Assembly (NCBI GenBank): GCA_029256705.1 | Contig: JAQSXK010000004.1 | Coordinates: 1 to 64,000 of the forward strand | From: Clostridia bacterium | GTDB taxonomy: Bacteria > Bacillota > Clostridia > TANB77 > CAG-465 | DNA length: 64,000 nt | Direction of reading: 5' to 3' | Part shown: positions 35,250-43,661 of the stretch, one piece after another | Layout: each line of letters begins with the position of its first letter | How positions within the stretch are numbered: the stretch's first letter is position 1 | Notes under the pieces: generated by a model | Told to the model about the DNA's origin: nothing | The model's database searches: none | Seen by the model: the letters and a program-made list of their open reading frames with translations, nothing else | Program-made: the position numbers and the translations under genes

Positions 35250-35325
35250 GCTTCTGTAGCTCAGTGGATAGAGCAGCAACCTCCTAAGTTGTTGGTCGGA
35301 CGTTCGATTCGTCTCAGGAGCACCA
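35250..35325 (+). tRNA. tRNA-Arg (CCT)
   Basis: A 76-base tRNA with encoded CCA. Acceptor GCTTCTG pairs with CAGGAGC (one T-G pair); the D-loop is AGCTCAGTGGATAGAGC; the anticodon stem CAAC.../...GTTG holds loop CTCCTAA with anticodon CCT for AGG codons. The T-loop CGTTCGATTCG is standard. The stretch 35169-35249 holds nothing else visible. Confidence 0.95.
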
Positions 35326-35328
35326 AAT

Positions 35329-35368
35329 AGGAACTTATATGTATTTAAATATAAGTTCCTGTTTTTTT
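35329..35368 (+). terminator. Terminator after tRNA-Arg (CCT)
   Basis: A perfect 12-bp stem (35329-35340 with 35349-35360) is followed by GTTTTTTT. Confidence 0.88.
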
Positions 35369-35504
35369 ATAAAATATTTGAAAAAAAAACAAAATATGAT
35401 ATAATATCAACATGAATTTATTTACAACATAACTATTAAATAATAAAATATATAAATTATTAAATCTATGTCTGTAAATTGGTGTATTTGAAAGGAAAAA
35501 CATC

Positions 35505-36752
35505 ATGTCAAAAAACATAAAGTTGTATTCGTTATATAGGATATTTTCGTATGATATATTTTTTTATTATGTCATTTACTTTTTCTTTTACATTAATGTA
35601 AAACATTTAGACATTTCACAAGTATTATTTTTGGAAGCTCTATATCCTATGTATGGTATTTTATTTCAAATTCCATTTAGTGGTTTGGCACAAAAATTAG
35701 GGACTAAAAAAAGTCTTGTACTTGGAAATCTATTATGGGTAATTGGTTTTATAGGCTATATGGTCGCACCTGGAATAATATTTATTATTATAGCTGATGC
35801 AATATTTGCAATAGGAAATGTATTAAAGCAAGTAACTGAACCAGCAATTTTACTTCATTCACTTAAAGAAGAAAAAATGGAAGATAAATTTAATAAATTA
35901 GAAGGAGAAGGTGTAGGAAGATATTATTATATAGAGACAATAACTTCAATATCAGCAGGTTTCTTGTTTATAATAAATCCATATATACCGTTTATATTAG
36001 GAACACTAATGTCAATAGTATCATTAATAATAGCATGCCATTTTGATGATGTTAAGGCAACAATTGAAAAAGATTATGCATCATTTAAAGAATATATATT
36101 GAGTCTAAAAGATAGTATAAAAGATGTAATGAGTAAAAAAAGGCTACAGGCACTTATACTTTATTCATCGGTGTTTTCAGGTATTATTGTTACAAGTATA
36201 TGCTACTATAAAAACTTTCTTAATAATTTAGGTATGGATACAGGACAATTTGGAATGGTTTTTGCTTTACTTACGATTATTCAAGGAATAGCGTGTCAAA
36301 GACAATATATAGTTGAAAGAAAAACTAAGAATAGAACATTAACTTGGACAGCATTATCTCATACATTAATATTTATAATAATCGGACTATTTGGGATTTC
36401 AGGATTACAAGTTGCTCCATTAATAGCTGTAGTGGTAATTTTATTGGTTCTTCAAAAAATAATAGAAGGAACATACCAAATATCTATAAAGAAATATTCA
36501 GTGAATTTCACAACACCTCGAACAATCACTAATGTACTTACTGCAAGTAATTTATTTAATAATATCGGCACATCACTTATAGTTTTATTTAGTGCATATT
36601 TATTAGATAATTTAGATATGAATTATGGTTATATAGTATTTGGGATAATAGCATTTATAACAATGTCATTGATTTTATTATTTATGAGAAAAAGAGTTGG
36701 ATTAAAGCCAGAGGAATATAAAGAATATTCTTGTGATGAGGTACAAAACTAA
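35505..36752 (+). CDS. Major facilitator superfamily transporter
   Basis: The protein has 415 residues and about twelve transmembrane segments in two halves, split by a charged cytoplasmic loop (about 185-210, DDVKATIEKDYASFKEYI). The loop between segments 2 and 3 carries GLAQKLGTKKSLVLGN, matching the MFS G-X-L-X-D-R/K-type motif A. The substrate is unknown; drug efflux is one option. GAAAGGAAA is the SD. It is a single gene ended by a strong hairpin. Confidence 0.85.
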   Translation: MSKNIKLYSLYRIFSYDIFFYYVIYFFFYINVKHLDISQVLFLEALYPMYGILFQIPFSGLAQKLGTKKSLVLGNLLWVIGFIGYMVAPGIIFIIIADAIFAIGNVLKQVTEPAILLHSLKEEKMEDKFNKLEGEGVGRYYYIETITSISAGFLFIINPYIPFILGTLMSIVSLIIACHFDDVKATIEKDYASFKEYILSLKDSIKDVMSKKRLQALILYSSVFSGIIVTSICYYKNFLNNLGMDTGQFGMVFALLTIIQGIACQRQYIVERKTKNRTLTWTALSHTLIFIIIGLFGISGLQVAPLIAVVVILLVLQKIIEGTYQISIKKYSVNFTTPRTITNVLTASNLFNNIGTSLIVLFSAYLLDNLDMNYGYIVFGIIAFITMSLILLFMRKRVGLKPEEYKEYSCDEVQN

Positions 36753-36785
36753 AATTTTATAATATATAAAAAGTATTATAAAAAT

Positions 36786-36822
36786 AAAGAGATGCAAATA
36801 TTTTATATGTGCATCTCTTTTA
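36786..36822. terminator. Terminator of the MFS gene, shared with the convergent repeat-protein gene
   Basis: A perfect 11-bp stem (36786-36796 with 36810-36820) followed by T residues. The flanking A residues allow use on the minus strand as well. Confidence 0.75.
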
Positions 36823-36826
36823 TATA

Positions 36827-37072
36827 TTATTTAAAACTAACTGGTTGCATTAAAAAATTCAAAGCTGAGTCGTATTCTTTTTCAAATAGTTGCCATTCTC
36901 TTTTCCAAAAACTTGATGTTTCAGCTTTTTCAACTATTTCATCAGATGATGGTTTTAACATTAAACTATCGTCTTTTTTACTTGAAAAAGTTACTGGTTG
37001 CATTAGAAAATTTATTGCAGCATCAACTTCACTTGTAAACATATCCCATTCGTTTTTCCAAAAACTATTCAT
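36827..37072 (-). CDS. Small protein built of two tandem 27-residue repeats
   Basis: The protein has 81 residues and no signal peptide or clear membrane span. Two repeats make up most of it: SFWKNEWDMFTSEVDAAINF + LMQPVTF (3-29) and SFWKREWQLFEKEYDSALNF + LMQPVSF (54-80), joined by a charged linker. Each repeat is an amphipathic helix with conserved Trp-Trp, Phe and an ending LMQPV(T/S)F. I do not recognise the family. The strong SD GAGGAGGGA supports expression. It is single and convergent with the MFS gene. Confidence 0.7.
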   Translation of the reverse strand: MNSFWKNEWDMFTSEVDAAINFLMQPVTFSSKKDDSLMLKPSSDEIVEKAETSSFWKREWQLFEKEYDSALNFLMQPVSFK

Positions 37073-37355
37073 ACTATATCCCTCCTCATTAGTAAAAATA
37101 TATTATATTATTTGCTATTACAAGTATATTTTACTAGATTTTTTATATAAAGTCAACTACATAAATATTACATTTATGTTACAATTTTATTACAAATGTC
37201 CATAAATCCATATATAGCAACGAATTATATAACTTAACTGCAGAAATGTAATTAAAAAATCTTTAATAAAAATAGGGAAATTTTATTAAAATCATGATAT
37301 TTATAGTATTGTTGTAAAGTTTAGATTAAAAAGGGATCAATTTGTTGTTAACACT

Positions 37356-37384
37356 TGCTTTTTTGTATAAACTAGTATATAATA
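37356..37384 (+). promoter_or_regulatory. Sigma-A promoter of the B12 transporter operon
   Basis: TTGCTT at 37356-37361, a 17-bp spacer and TATAAT at 37379-37384, about 20 bases before the riboswitch. The stretch 37100-37355 upstream shows no gene. Confidence 0.7.
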
Positions 37385-37404
37385 ATTTTAGATAATATAA
37401 AGTG

Positions 37405-37560
37405 TATATAAGTGCGCAAGCTTAATAGGGAATTAAGTTAAAACTTAAACTGTCCCAGCAACCGTGATAATGACGAAATGACGAAAAAATCACTGCTATA
37501 TAAATATAGTGGGAAGATGTCAAAGTAGGATGAATTTTAGTCGGTAGACCTGCTTATATA
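37405..37560 (+). ncRNA. Cobalamin (adenosylcobalamin) riboswitch
   Basis: The aptamer landmarks occur in order: TTAATAGGGAAT (37423-37434), CTGTCCCAGCAACCGTGAT (37451-37469), GTGGGAAGATGTCAAAGTAGGATGA and the B12-box-like AGTCGGTAGACCTGC (about 37539-37553). These match the conserved core of cobalamin riboswitches. A classical terminator follows 80 bases downstream and a B12-type ABC transporter is the regulated operon, so ligand binding most likely causes premature termination. Confidence 0.92.
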
Positions 37561-37643
37561 TTTGATTCTTCTGGGGTTTAAGATATGCTAAAATATATAA
37601 TAGGAAAATAGGCTATAGCTCATTTTCTAAATATAATGGTATT

Positions 37644-37685
37644 TTAAACTATTTTTCAGAGTGAAGAGTAGTTTAATTTTTTTTT
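37644..37685 (+). terminator. Riboswitch-controlled terminator (expression platform)
   Basis: A 14-bp stem (37644-37657 with 37663-37676, two G-U pairs) with a 5-base loop is followed by nine T residues, and lies between the aptamer and the first transporter gene. Confidence 0.85.
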
Positions 37686-37735
37686 AGAAGAATTTCTAAT
37701 TATTATCAAATTTATATTTAAGAAGGAGAATATTT

Positions 37736-38653
37736 ATGAAAAAGAAAATTTATTTAATTGTATCACTAATAGTGATTGTAGTATCAGTTGTTTTTGCAGT
37801 AATGTATTTTACTAGTTCAAAAGTTGTGAGTGAGAAAAATCCATTGGTTTTAATGGATACTTCAAACAAAGAAGTAACTTTTACAAAATTACCAGAGAAA
37901 ATCGTATCATTAATACCAGCAGCTACAGAAACTATTTATGACTTAAATTCTCAGGATAAGTTAATTGCTGTAGATAGTTACTCAAATTATCCTGAAGAAA
38001 CAAAAAGCTTAACTAAATTAGAAACTAGCACAAGTTTAAATGTAGAAGCAATTGCTTCATTAAGTCCAGATGTTGTATTTATGAGTAAAATGGGACAAAC
38101 TGTAGATCAATATAATAATTTAACAAACGCTGGAGTAAAAGTTATAATGGTTGATGCTAGTTCCATAGAAGAAACTTATGCTATGATTAATTTAATAGGT
38201 AAAGTATTAGGTAAAGAGAAAGAATCAAATAGCATTGTTAATCAAATGAGATTAGATTTTGTGGAATTGAAAAATAGTGTAAAAGGTAAAGAAACAAAAG
38301 AAATATATTATGAAATTTCACCACTACAATATGGATTATGGACAAGTGGAAATAATACATTTGAAAATGAAATCATGCAGATGTTGAATGTAAAAAATGT
38401 GTTTTCAGATGTGAGTGGTTGGTCACAAGTATCTGAAGAACAAGTTCTAATAAAAAATCCAGATTATATAATAACTACAAATTTTGGAGCTAACGAAGCA
38501 GTGCAAGAAATATTAAATAGAAAGAATTGGAGTAATGTGGAAGCTGTTAAGTCTAAGAATGTATATAGTATAGATTCAGATATAATGAGCAGACCCACAA
38601 AAAGATTAGTAGATGGAGCAAAAGAACTTAAAAAATTAATTTATGGAGAATAA
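37736..38653 (+). CDS. btuF: Cobalamin ABC transporter, substrate-binding protein
   Basis: The protein has 305 residues. It has the periplasmic-binding-protein-2 (BtuF/FhuD) fold pattern: KIVSLIPAATETIYDL, the NVEAIASLSPDVVFMSK segment, and a long central helix with IGKVLGKEKESNSIVNQM. The B12 riboswitch upstream makes cobamide the likely ligand. The N-terminus is a hydrophobic segment (about 5-26) with no lipobox cysteine, so the protein may stay anchored by an uncleaved helix instead of a lipid. First gene of btuF-btuC-btuD. Confidence 0.87.
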   Translation: MKKKIYLIVSLIVIVVSVVFAVMYFTSSKVVSEKNPLVLMDTSNKEVTFTKLPEKIVSLIPAATETIYDLNSQDKLIAVDSYSNYPEETKSLTKLETSTSLNVEAIASLSPDVVFMSKMGQTVDQYNNLTNAGVKVIMVDASSIEETYAMINLIGKVLGKEKESNSIVNQMRLDFVELKNSVKGKETKEIYYEISPLQYGLWTSGNNTFENEIMQMLNVKNVFSDVSGWSQVSEEQVLIKNPDYIITTNFGANEAVQEILNRKNWSNVEAVKSKNVYSIDSDIMSRPTKRLVDGAKELKKLIYGE

Positions 38654-38654
38654 A

Positions 38655-39698
38655 ATGTTAAAAAAAATTAAAGTTGGTAAATATGTATTTATAATAGGCA
38701 TAATCATATATCTTGTTTTATTTATATTATCCATATCTGTGGGTAGCGTTAAAATATCTTTTGAACAAACAATAAGAGTTATATTAAATATGATATTTAA
38801 TATAGGAGATATTACAGATATACCTGAAACAATAGTAACCATAATAACAAGTATAAGATTACCAAGAGTTATAATGGCTTCAATAGTTGGAAGCTCTCTT
38901 AGTTTAGCTGGAGCTGTAATGCAGGGATTATTAAAAAATCCACTTGCTGATGGATCGAGTTTAGGTGTCGCAAGTGGTGCTAGTATTGGTGCAACACTTG
39001 CCATAGCACTCGGAATAACTCTACCAATATTAAGTGAATTTTCAGTTATTGTAACAAGTATAATATTTGCTTTTGCATCACTATTTCTTGTGCTATTTGT
39101 AGTCAAAAAAATAGATTCCAAAATGTCCACTAATACAGTTGTGCTTGCTGGAGTAATATTTTCTATGTTTGCAAGTAGTGTATCAAGTTTAATACTTGCA
39201 ATATTTTCTAATGATACTAAAAAAATAATTTTTTGGACATTAGGATCTTTGGCATCAAGTAATCTATCAAAAGTACTAATAATATTACCAATATTTTTAA
39301 TATGTGTATTATATATTTTATCTAAAACTTCAGAATTAAATGTATTTCAAATTGGTGAAGATGGGGCTAAATATTTAGGAGTAAATACAAAAAAAGTAAA
39401 AGTAGGATTATTTATATTTTCTTCAGCACTTGTTGGAATGTCAGTTGCGATGACTGGAAACATCGGTTTTGTTGGATTAATAATACCTGCAATAGTAAGA
39501 ATGGTAGTAAAAACAGATTATAAACTAATATTACCGTTTTCAATGATGTTTGGAGCTAGTTTTTTGTGTTTGACAGATTTAATAAGTAGAACAATTATAT
39601 CTCCATCTGAACTTCCAATTGGTACTGTTACATCATTGTTAGGAGCTATCATTTTTGTTTGTATTTTGTATAATTTTAAAAAAAGAAAAGAAGTGTGA
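38655..39698 (+). CDS. btuC: Cobalamin ABC transporter, permease
   Basis: The protein has 347 residues with nine to ten transmembrane segments and FecCD-type motifs: IRLPRVIMASIVGSSLSLAG, QGLLKNPLADGSSLGVASGA and MTGNIGFVGLIIPAIVRM. It forms the channel of the B12 importer. The ATG at 38655 has GGAGA upstream; the ATG at 38643 overlaps the btuF end and that SD. Its stop overlaps the start of btuD. Confidence 0.9.
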   Translation: MLKKIKVGKYVFIIGIIIYLVLFILSISVGSVKISFEQTIRVILNMIFNIGDITDIPETIVTIITSIRLPRVIMASIVGSSLSLAGAVMQGLLKNPLADGSSLGVASGASIGATLAIALGITLPILSEFSVIVTSIIFAFASLFLVLFVVKKIDSKMSTNTVVLAGVIFSMFASSVSSLILAIFSNDTKKIIFWTLGSLASSNLSKVLIILPIFLICVLYILSKTSELNVFQIGEDGAKYLGVNTKKVKVGLFIFSSALVGMSVAMTGNIGFVGLIIPAIVRMVVKTDYKLILPFSMMFGASFLCLTDLISRTIISPSELPIGTVTSLLGAIIFVCILYNFKKRKEV

Positions 39699-40459
39699 TG
39701 TATATGCTAAAAGTAGAGAAATTATCTACAAAAATAGATAATAAAGTTATATTAGATAATATTTCGTTTGAATTAGAAAAAAATGATATGCTTACGATAA
39801 TAGGACCTAATGGTAGCGGAAAAACAACTATTGTAAAATCAATAATGGGAGATATAAAATATACTGGGAATATATATCTAAATGAGAAAAATATAAAAAA
39901 AATATATATATCTGATATTTCGAAATATGTTGGAGTACTTATGCAAAATCATAATTTAGAATTTGATAATACAGTTTACGATATAGTAAGCTTAGGTAGG
40001 TATACTTATATTAAAGATATGTTTGGAAATTTAAATGATATAGACAGAAAAAAAATTGATGATGCAATGAAGCTTGCAGACATTGAAAATTTAAAAAGTT
40101 CCAGTATAAATAATATTTCTGGCGGAGAGTTGCAAAGAGTTTTTTTAGCTTTAGTACTAGCACAAGATCCTGATATACTAATTTTAGATGAACCAACAAA
40201 CCATTTGGATTTAAAACATCAAATAGATATATTTGATATACTTAAAAAATGGAGTCTACAAGAAGGTAAGTCGATAATTGCTATTATACATGATCTAAAT
40301 TTAGCACATAAGTATGCTACTAAAGCATTATTAATAAAAGAAGGTAAAAGTATATCATGTGGAGATGTAAAAAGCAGTTTAACTAGAGAAACTTTAAAAG
40401 AAACATATGATATAGACATATTTGAATGGATGCAAGCATTATTACAAAATTGGAAATAG
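39698..40459 (+). CDS. btuD: Cobalamin ABC transporter, ATP-binding protein
   Basis: The protein has about 253 residues. Walker A is GPNGSGKTT, the Q-loop is in YVGVLMQNHNL, the signature is NISGGELQRV, Walker B is ILILDEPTNHLDL, and the H-loop is IIHDLNLA. It powers the BtuFC importer. The start is ambiguous between GTG 39695, ATG 39698 (TGATG overlap) and ATG 39704. A strong hairpin ends the operon. Confidence 0.9.
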   Translation: MYMLKVEKLSTKIDNKVILDNISFELEKNDMLTIIGPNGSGKTTIVKSIMGDIKYTGNIYLNEKNIKKIYISDISKYVGVLMQNHNLEFDNTVYDIVSLGRYTYIKDMFGNLNDIDRKKIDDAMKLADIENLKSSSINNISGGELQRVFLALVLAQDPDILILDEPTNHLDLKHQIDIFDILKKWSLQEGKSIIAIIHDLNLAHKYATKALLIKEGKSISCGDVKSSLTRETLKETYDIDIFEWMQALLQNWK

Positions 40460-40516
40460 ATTTATGTAAATACTTTATGTAAAATTAAATATTAATAATT
40501 ATAATAAAAAAACATT

Positions 40517-40562
40517 AATAATACGTATAAGCCTTGATATATAGAGCTTATACGTATTATTT
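40517..40562 (+). terminator. Terminator of the btuFCD operon
   Basis: A perfect 16-bp stem (40517-40532 with 40546-40561) with a 13-base loop. The T-tract behind it is weak. Confidence 0.65.
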
Positions 40563-40610
40563 CATATTTGTTTCAAATGAGACTTTTTTCGATAAAATAC
40601 TATAAATTAC

Positions 40611-40639
40611 TTGAGGTGAGTTTTAAATTGTGATATAAT
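40611..40639 (+). promoter_or_regulatory. Promoter of nrdJ, extended -10
   Basis: TTGAGG at 40611-40616, a 17-bp spacer and TATAAT at 40634-40639 preceded by TGn. It gives a leader of roughly 105 bases. Confidence 0.65.
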
Positions 40640-40645
40640 AATTTC

Positions 40646-40751
40646 ATAAAGCAAGAGGAAAAAAACTTACCTCTAAATACAAAAGATTACGTTGCATATA
40701 AATAGCAAAAGATGTTACATTAGCTATAGGCTAAAGAGGGAGAGGGTTCAT
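40646..40751 (+). other. Long leader of nrdJ, possible structured RNA
   Basis: The 5' leader holds a small hairpin AGAGG/CCTCT (about 40656-40676), an unpaired A-rich middle and a TAGC-TATAG-GCTA hairpin (about 40721-40733) just before the SD GGGAGAGGG. It lacks the B12-box and other cobalamin-aptamer landmarks. A conserved nrdJ leader RNA motif has been described from comparative work, but I cannot test for it here. Confidence 0.35.
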
Positions 40752-43208
40752 ATGTCATTTACAAATGTTATAAGCGAACAAATTTGGAAAGATAGGTATT
40801 CAAAAAACGGTGAAACTTATGAAGAGCAATTAGAGAGAATAGCAAAGGGATGTGCTATTGACGGAGAAAGAGAATACAGAGAATTTTATAGAATTTTAGA
40901 TAAAGGATTATTTTTTCCAGCTGGAAGAATAATGTCTAATTTGGGACTTGGAAAAGATAAACTTACATTAAATAATTGTTTTACACTTAATTCAATTCCT
41001 GATGATATGGAAGGAATATTTGAAACTGTTAAATGTGGGGCTTTGGTACATAAAGGTGGTGGTGGATCAGGATATGACGCTAGTATGCTTAGACCAAATG
41101 GTACACCTACAAATAACGATGCAATTGCTTCAGGTCCTATAAGTTTTCTAAAAGTATTTGATACTCAAACTGCAACAGTTAACCAAGGTAGTCGTAGAGG
41201 GGCTAATATGGGTGTATTAAATATATATCATCCTGATATAGAAGAATTTATACAAGCAAAATCTAAAGATCCTAATGTGCTTAAATACTTCAATCTTTCA
41301 GTTATGGTTGATGATGATTTTATGAAAGCAAAAAATAACAATGAGGATATCTATCTACATTATCCTGTTTATGATGAAGCTGGTAAAATACTAAAAGATG
41401 AAAGTAAATGGATAATAAAAACTAAAATAAATGCGGCAGATTTATGGAATCAAATAATGAAGCTTGCATACAATAACGGTGAACCAGGAATATTATTTTA
41501 TGATAATTTAAATAAATTAAGTCCTACAAATTATATGGAAAATATAATTTGTACAAACCCTTGTGGTGAGTATGTATCAGGTGTTCTTTATGGAGAAAAA
41601 ATTGAGGATCCAGCAGAATATTGGGGTGCTTGTAATTTAGGGAGTTTAGTTGTATATAATTTTGTTGAAAATGCATATACAGATCAAGCTAGAATAAATT
41701 GGGATTTATTAGAAGATGCTTCGTATTGGGGTACAAGATTCTTAGATAACATTATAGATATTAATTACTATCCAGTATATAAATTTAAAAAATATCAAGA
41801 AAACATGAGGGTTATTGGATTAGGAGTTATGGGACTTGCTACAATGTATACAATGTTGGGTCTAAAATATGGTTCAGATGAATGCATTGAATTTACAGAA
41901 AAATTGATGAATTTTATTAGTAAATCTATATATAAAGCTTCTATTAGACTTGCTAGAGAAAAAGGAGCTGCTCCATTCCTAGACAAAGAAAAATATGTAA
42001 ATACAGAATTTATGAACAAAATGATTTCATATGATAGAGAATGGGAAGCTATAAAGAATGGTATATTAGAATATGGTATTCGTAACTTAAGACATATGTC
42101 AATTGCTCCTAATGGAACAATAAGTTTAGTTTATGGTAATAATTGCTCTTCAGGCTTAGAACCAATATTTTCTTTAGAATATGATAGAAAAGTTAAAATT
42201 GGTGGTCAAGATGATGAGAATATTCAAATAGTTACAATGAGAGATTTTGGATATCAAAAATGGATTAATACACCAAATAAAACAGTTAAAGAAGATGTAT
42301 TTGTAACAGCATTAGAACTACCAGTTGAATCTCATCTAAAAGTACTTAAAGCTGTAACTACATTTGTAAATATGAGTGCAAGTAAAACTATTAATATACC
42401 AGAAGAATTTTCATTTGAAGAAACAAAAAATGTATATGATTACTGCCATAAAAATGGTATCAAAGGATGTACAATATTTAGACCAAATGAAGTAAGACAA
42501 GGTATATTAATAGCAAAAAAAGAAGAGAAAAAAGAGGAAGAAAAAGAAGTAGTAGAAGTCCAAGTAAAAGAAGATGTTACACAGGAAGTGAATTCTTCTA
42601 AAGTTGATGCTGAATACATGTTCGATTATATTGTTCCAGTTGAAAGAGAATATTTTGGAACAACACTTGGAACAACAAATAAATACAAAACTGCATGTGG
42701 ATCTTTATGGATAACTGTTAATCGTAATCAAGAAGGAGATATAATAGAGTTGTTTGTTAATACTTCTAAAGCAGGAATATGCAAATCTAATATAGATGCA
42801 ATAGGCAGACTTATATCTGCTGGTTTAAGAGCTGGTATTAAAGTAGAAGTTCTATCTGAGCAAGTTCGTGGTATTCAATGCCAAGCATGCAGAGGGGAAA
42901 TCGCTAAAGGTAACAAGTTAGATGGATTATCTTGCCCAGACATAGTTAGTAAAGCATTAACTCAAGAATATGCTAGAGAAGAGTTAGTTATACGTAAAAG
43001 TAGAAGAGTTTTTAAATTAGAAAATGATGAAACTCCAATAAAGGTAAAATTAGCACCAGAGAAACAATTTAAAAAAGTAGAACCAACTGAAACTCAAATA
43101 CAATATAATGTAGATAAAAGAAATTGTCCGGAATGTGGTAAAGAGTTAGTATCACAAGGTGGATGTGTTACATGTATTACTGGGTGTGGATGGAGTAAAT
43201 GTAACTAA
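40752..43208 (+). CDS. nrdJ: Adenosylcobalamin-dependent (class II) ribonucleotide reductase
   Basis: The protein has 818 residues. The active-site cysteines are Cys76 (LTLNNCFTL) and Cys271 in CTNPCGE (267-273), which also carries the Asn and Glu of the catalytic loop. IAPNGTISLVYGNNCSSGLEP and a Cys-rich C-terminus (CPECGKELVSQGGC...) complete the NrdJ type. It makes deoxyribonucleotides with coenzyme B12, independent of oxygen. The ATG at 40752 follows GGGAGAGGG; the TTG at 40692 lies in the leader. It is directly downstream of the B12 uptake operon, a sensible pairing. Confidence 0.95.
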   Translation: MSFTNVISEQIWKDRYSKNGETYEEQLERIAKGCAIDGEREYREFYRILDKGLFFPAGRIMSNLGLGKDKLTLNNCFTLNSIPDDMEGIFETVKCGALVHKGGGGSGYDASMLRPNGTPTNNDAIASGPISFLKVFDTQTATVNQGSRRGANMGVLNIYHPDIEEFIQAKSKDPNVLKYFNLSVMVDDDFMKAKNNNEDIYLHYPVYDEAGKILKDESKWIIKTKINAADLWNQIMKLAYNNGEPGILFYDNLNKLSPTNYMENIICTNPCGEYVSGVLYGEKIEDPAEYWGACNLGSLVVYNFVENAYTDQARINWDLLEDASYWGTRFLDNIIDINYYPVYKFKKYQENMRVIGLGVMGLATMYTMLGLKYGSDECIEFTEKLMNFISKSIYKASIRLAREKGAAPFLDKEKYVNTEFMNKMISYDREWEAIKNGILEYGIRNLRHMSIAPNGTISLVYGNNCSSGLEPIFSLEYDRKVKIGGQDDENIQIVTMRDFGYQKWINTPNKTVKEDVFVTALELPVESHLKVLKAVTTFVNMSASKTINIPEEFSFEETKNVYDYCHKNGIKGCTIFRPNEVRQGILIAKKEEKKEEEKEVVEVQVKEDVTQEVNSSKVDAEYMFDYIVPVEREYFGTTLGTTNKYKTACGSLWITVNRNQEGDIIELFVNTSKAGICKSNIDAIGRLISAGLRAGIKVEVLSEQVRGIQCQACRGEIAKGNKLDGLSCPDIVSKALTQEYAREELVIRKSRRVFKLENDETPIKVKLAPEKQFKKVEPTETQIQYNVDKRNCPECGKELVSQGGCVTCITGCGWSKCN

Positions 43209-43224
43209 AAAGAGGTGATTAAAA

Positions 43225-43509
43225 GTGAGTGATTGTAAATATTATAAGTGTCATGATATACCAGATGAAGAATATGATTGTTCACTTTGTTACTGTCCAT
43301 TTTATGAAATGTGTAAAGAAACCAAAAAATATGAACTGTTTGGAGGATATATATTAAGTAATAAACTTTTAGCATGTGAAAAGTGTGTATACTTTCACTT
43401 AAAAAGTAACGTTGCTGTGTATAACAAATTTAAAAAAGAAAATAAAACAGATAGTGAAATATTCAAATATTTTGTTGAGTTAGAAGAAAGTAAACAAAAA
43501 ATAAAATAA
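43225..43509 (+). CDS. Cysteine-rich small domain protein
   Basis: The protein has 94 residues. Eight cysteines lie in the first 54: Cys4, 9, 19, 22, 24, 30, 51 and 54, enough for two zinc sites or an Fe-S cluster. It resembles the cysteine-rich small domain (zf-like) family that occurs next to or fused with cobalamin-related genes. It starts at a GTG behind AGAGGTGAT, 16 bases after nrdJ, and so belongs to the same transcript. A metallochaperone or regulatory role linked to B12 or NrdJ is inferred only. Confidence 0.75.
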   Translation: MSDCKYYKCHDIPDEEYDCSLCYCPFYEMCKETKKYELFGGYILSNKLLACEKCVYFHLKSNVAVYNKFKKENKTDSEIFKYFVELEESKQKIK

Positions 43510-43516
43510 ATAGTAG

Positions 43517-43549
43517 AAACATATGAATGTTATATTCATGTGTTTTTTA
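43517..43549 (+). terminator. Terminator of the nrdJ operon
   Basis: A 12-bp stem with one G-U pair (43517-43528 with 43534-43545) merges into a T-tract. Confidence 0.82.
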
Positions 43550-43661
43550 TTAAAAATAAATTCACTTCTTTTTTAAAACCTATTTTTTTATGGTATAGTT
43601 TGTGATATAATTGACATCATAATATAAATATGTTAATTTAAAAGTAAAGGAGATAGATACA

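Noticed and set aside
40646..40751. A second cobalamin riboswitch before nrdJ
   Set aside because: None of the B12-box, GCAACC or core landmarks seen at 37405-37560 occur here.
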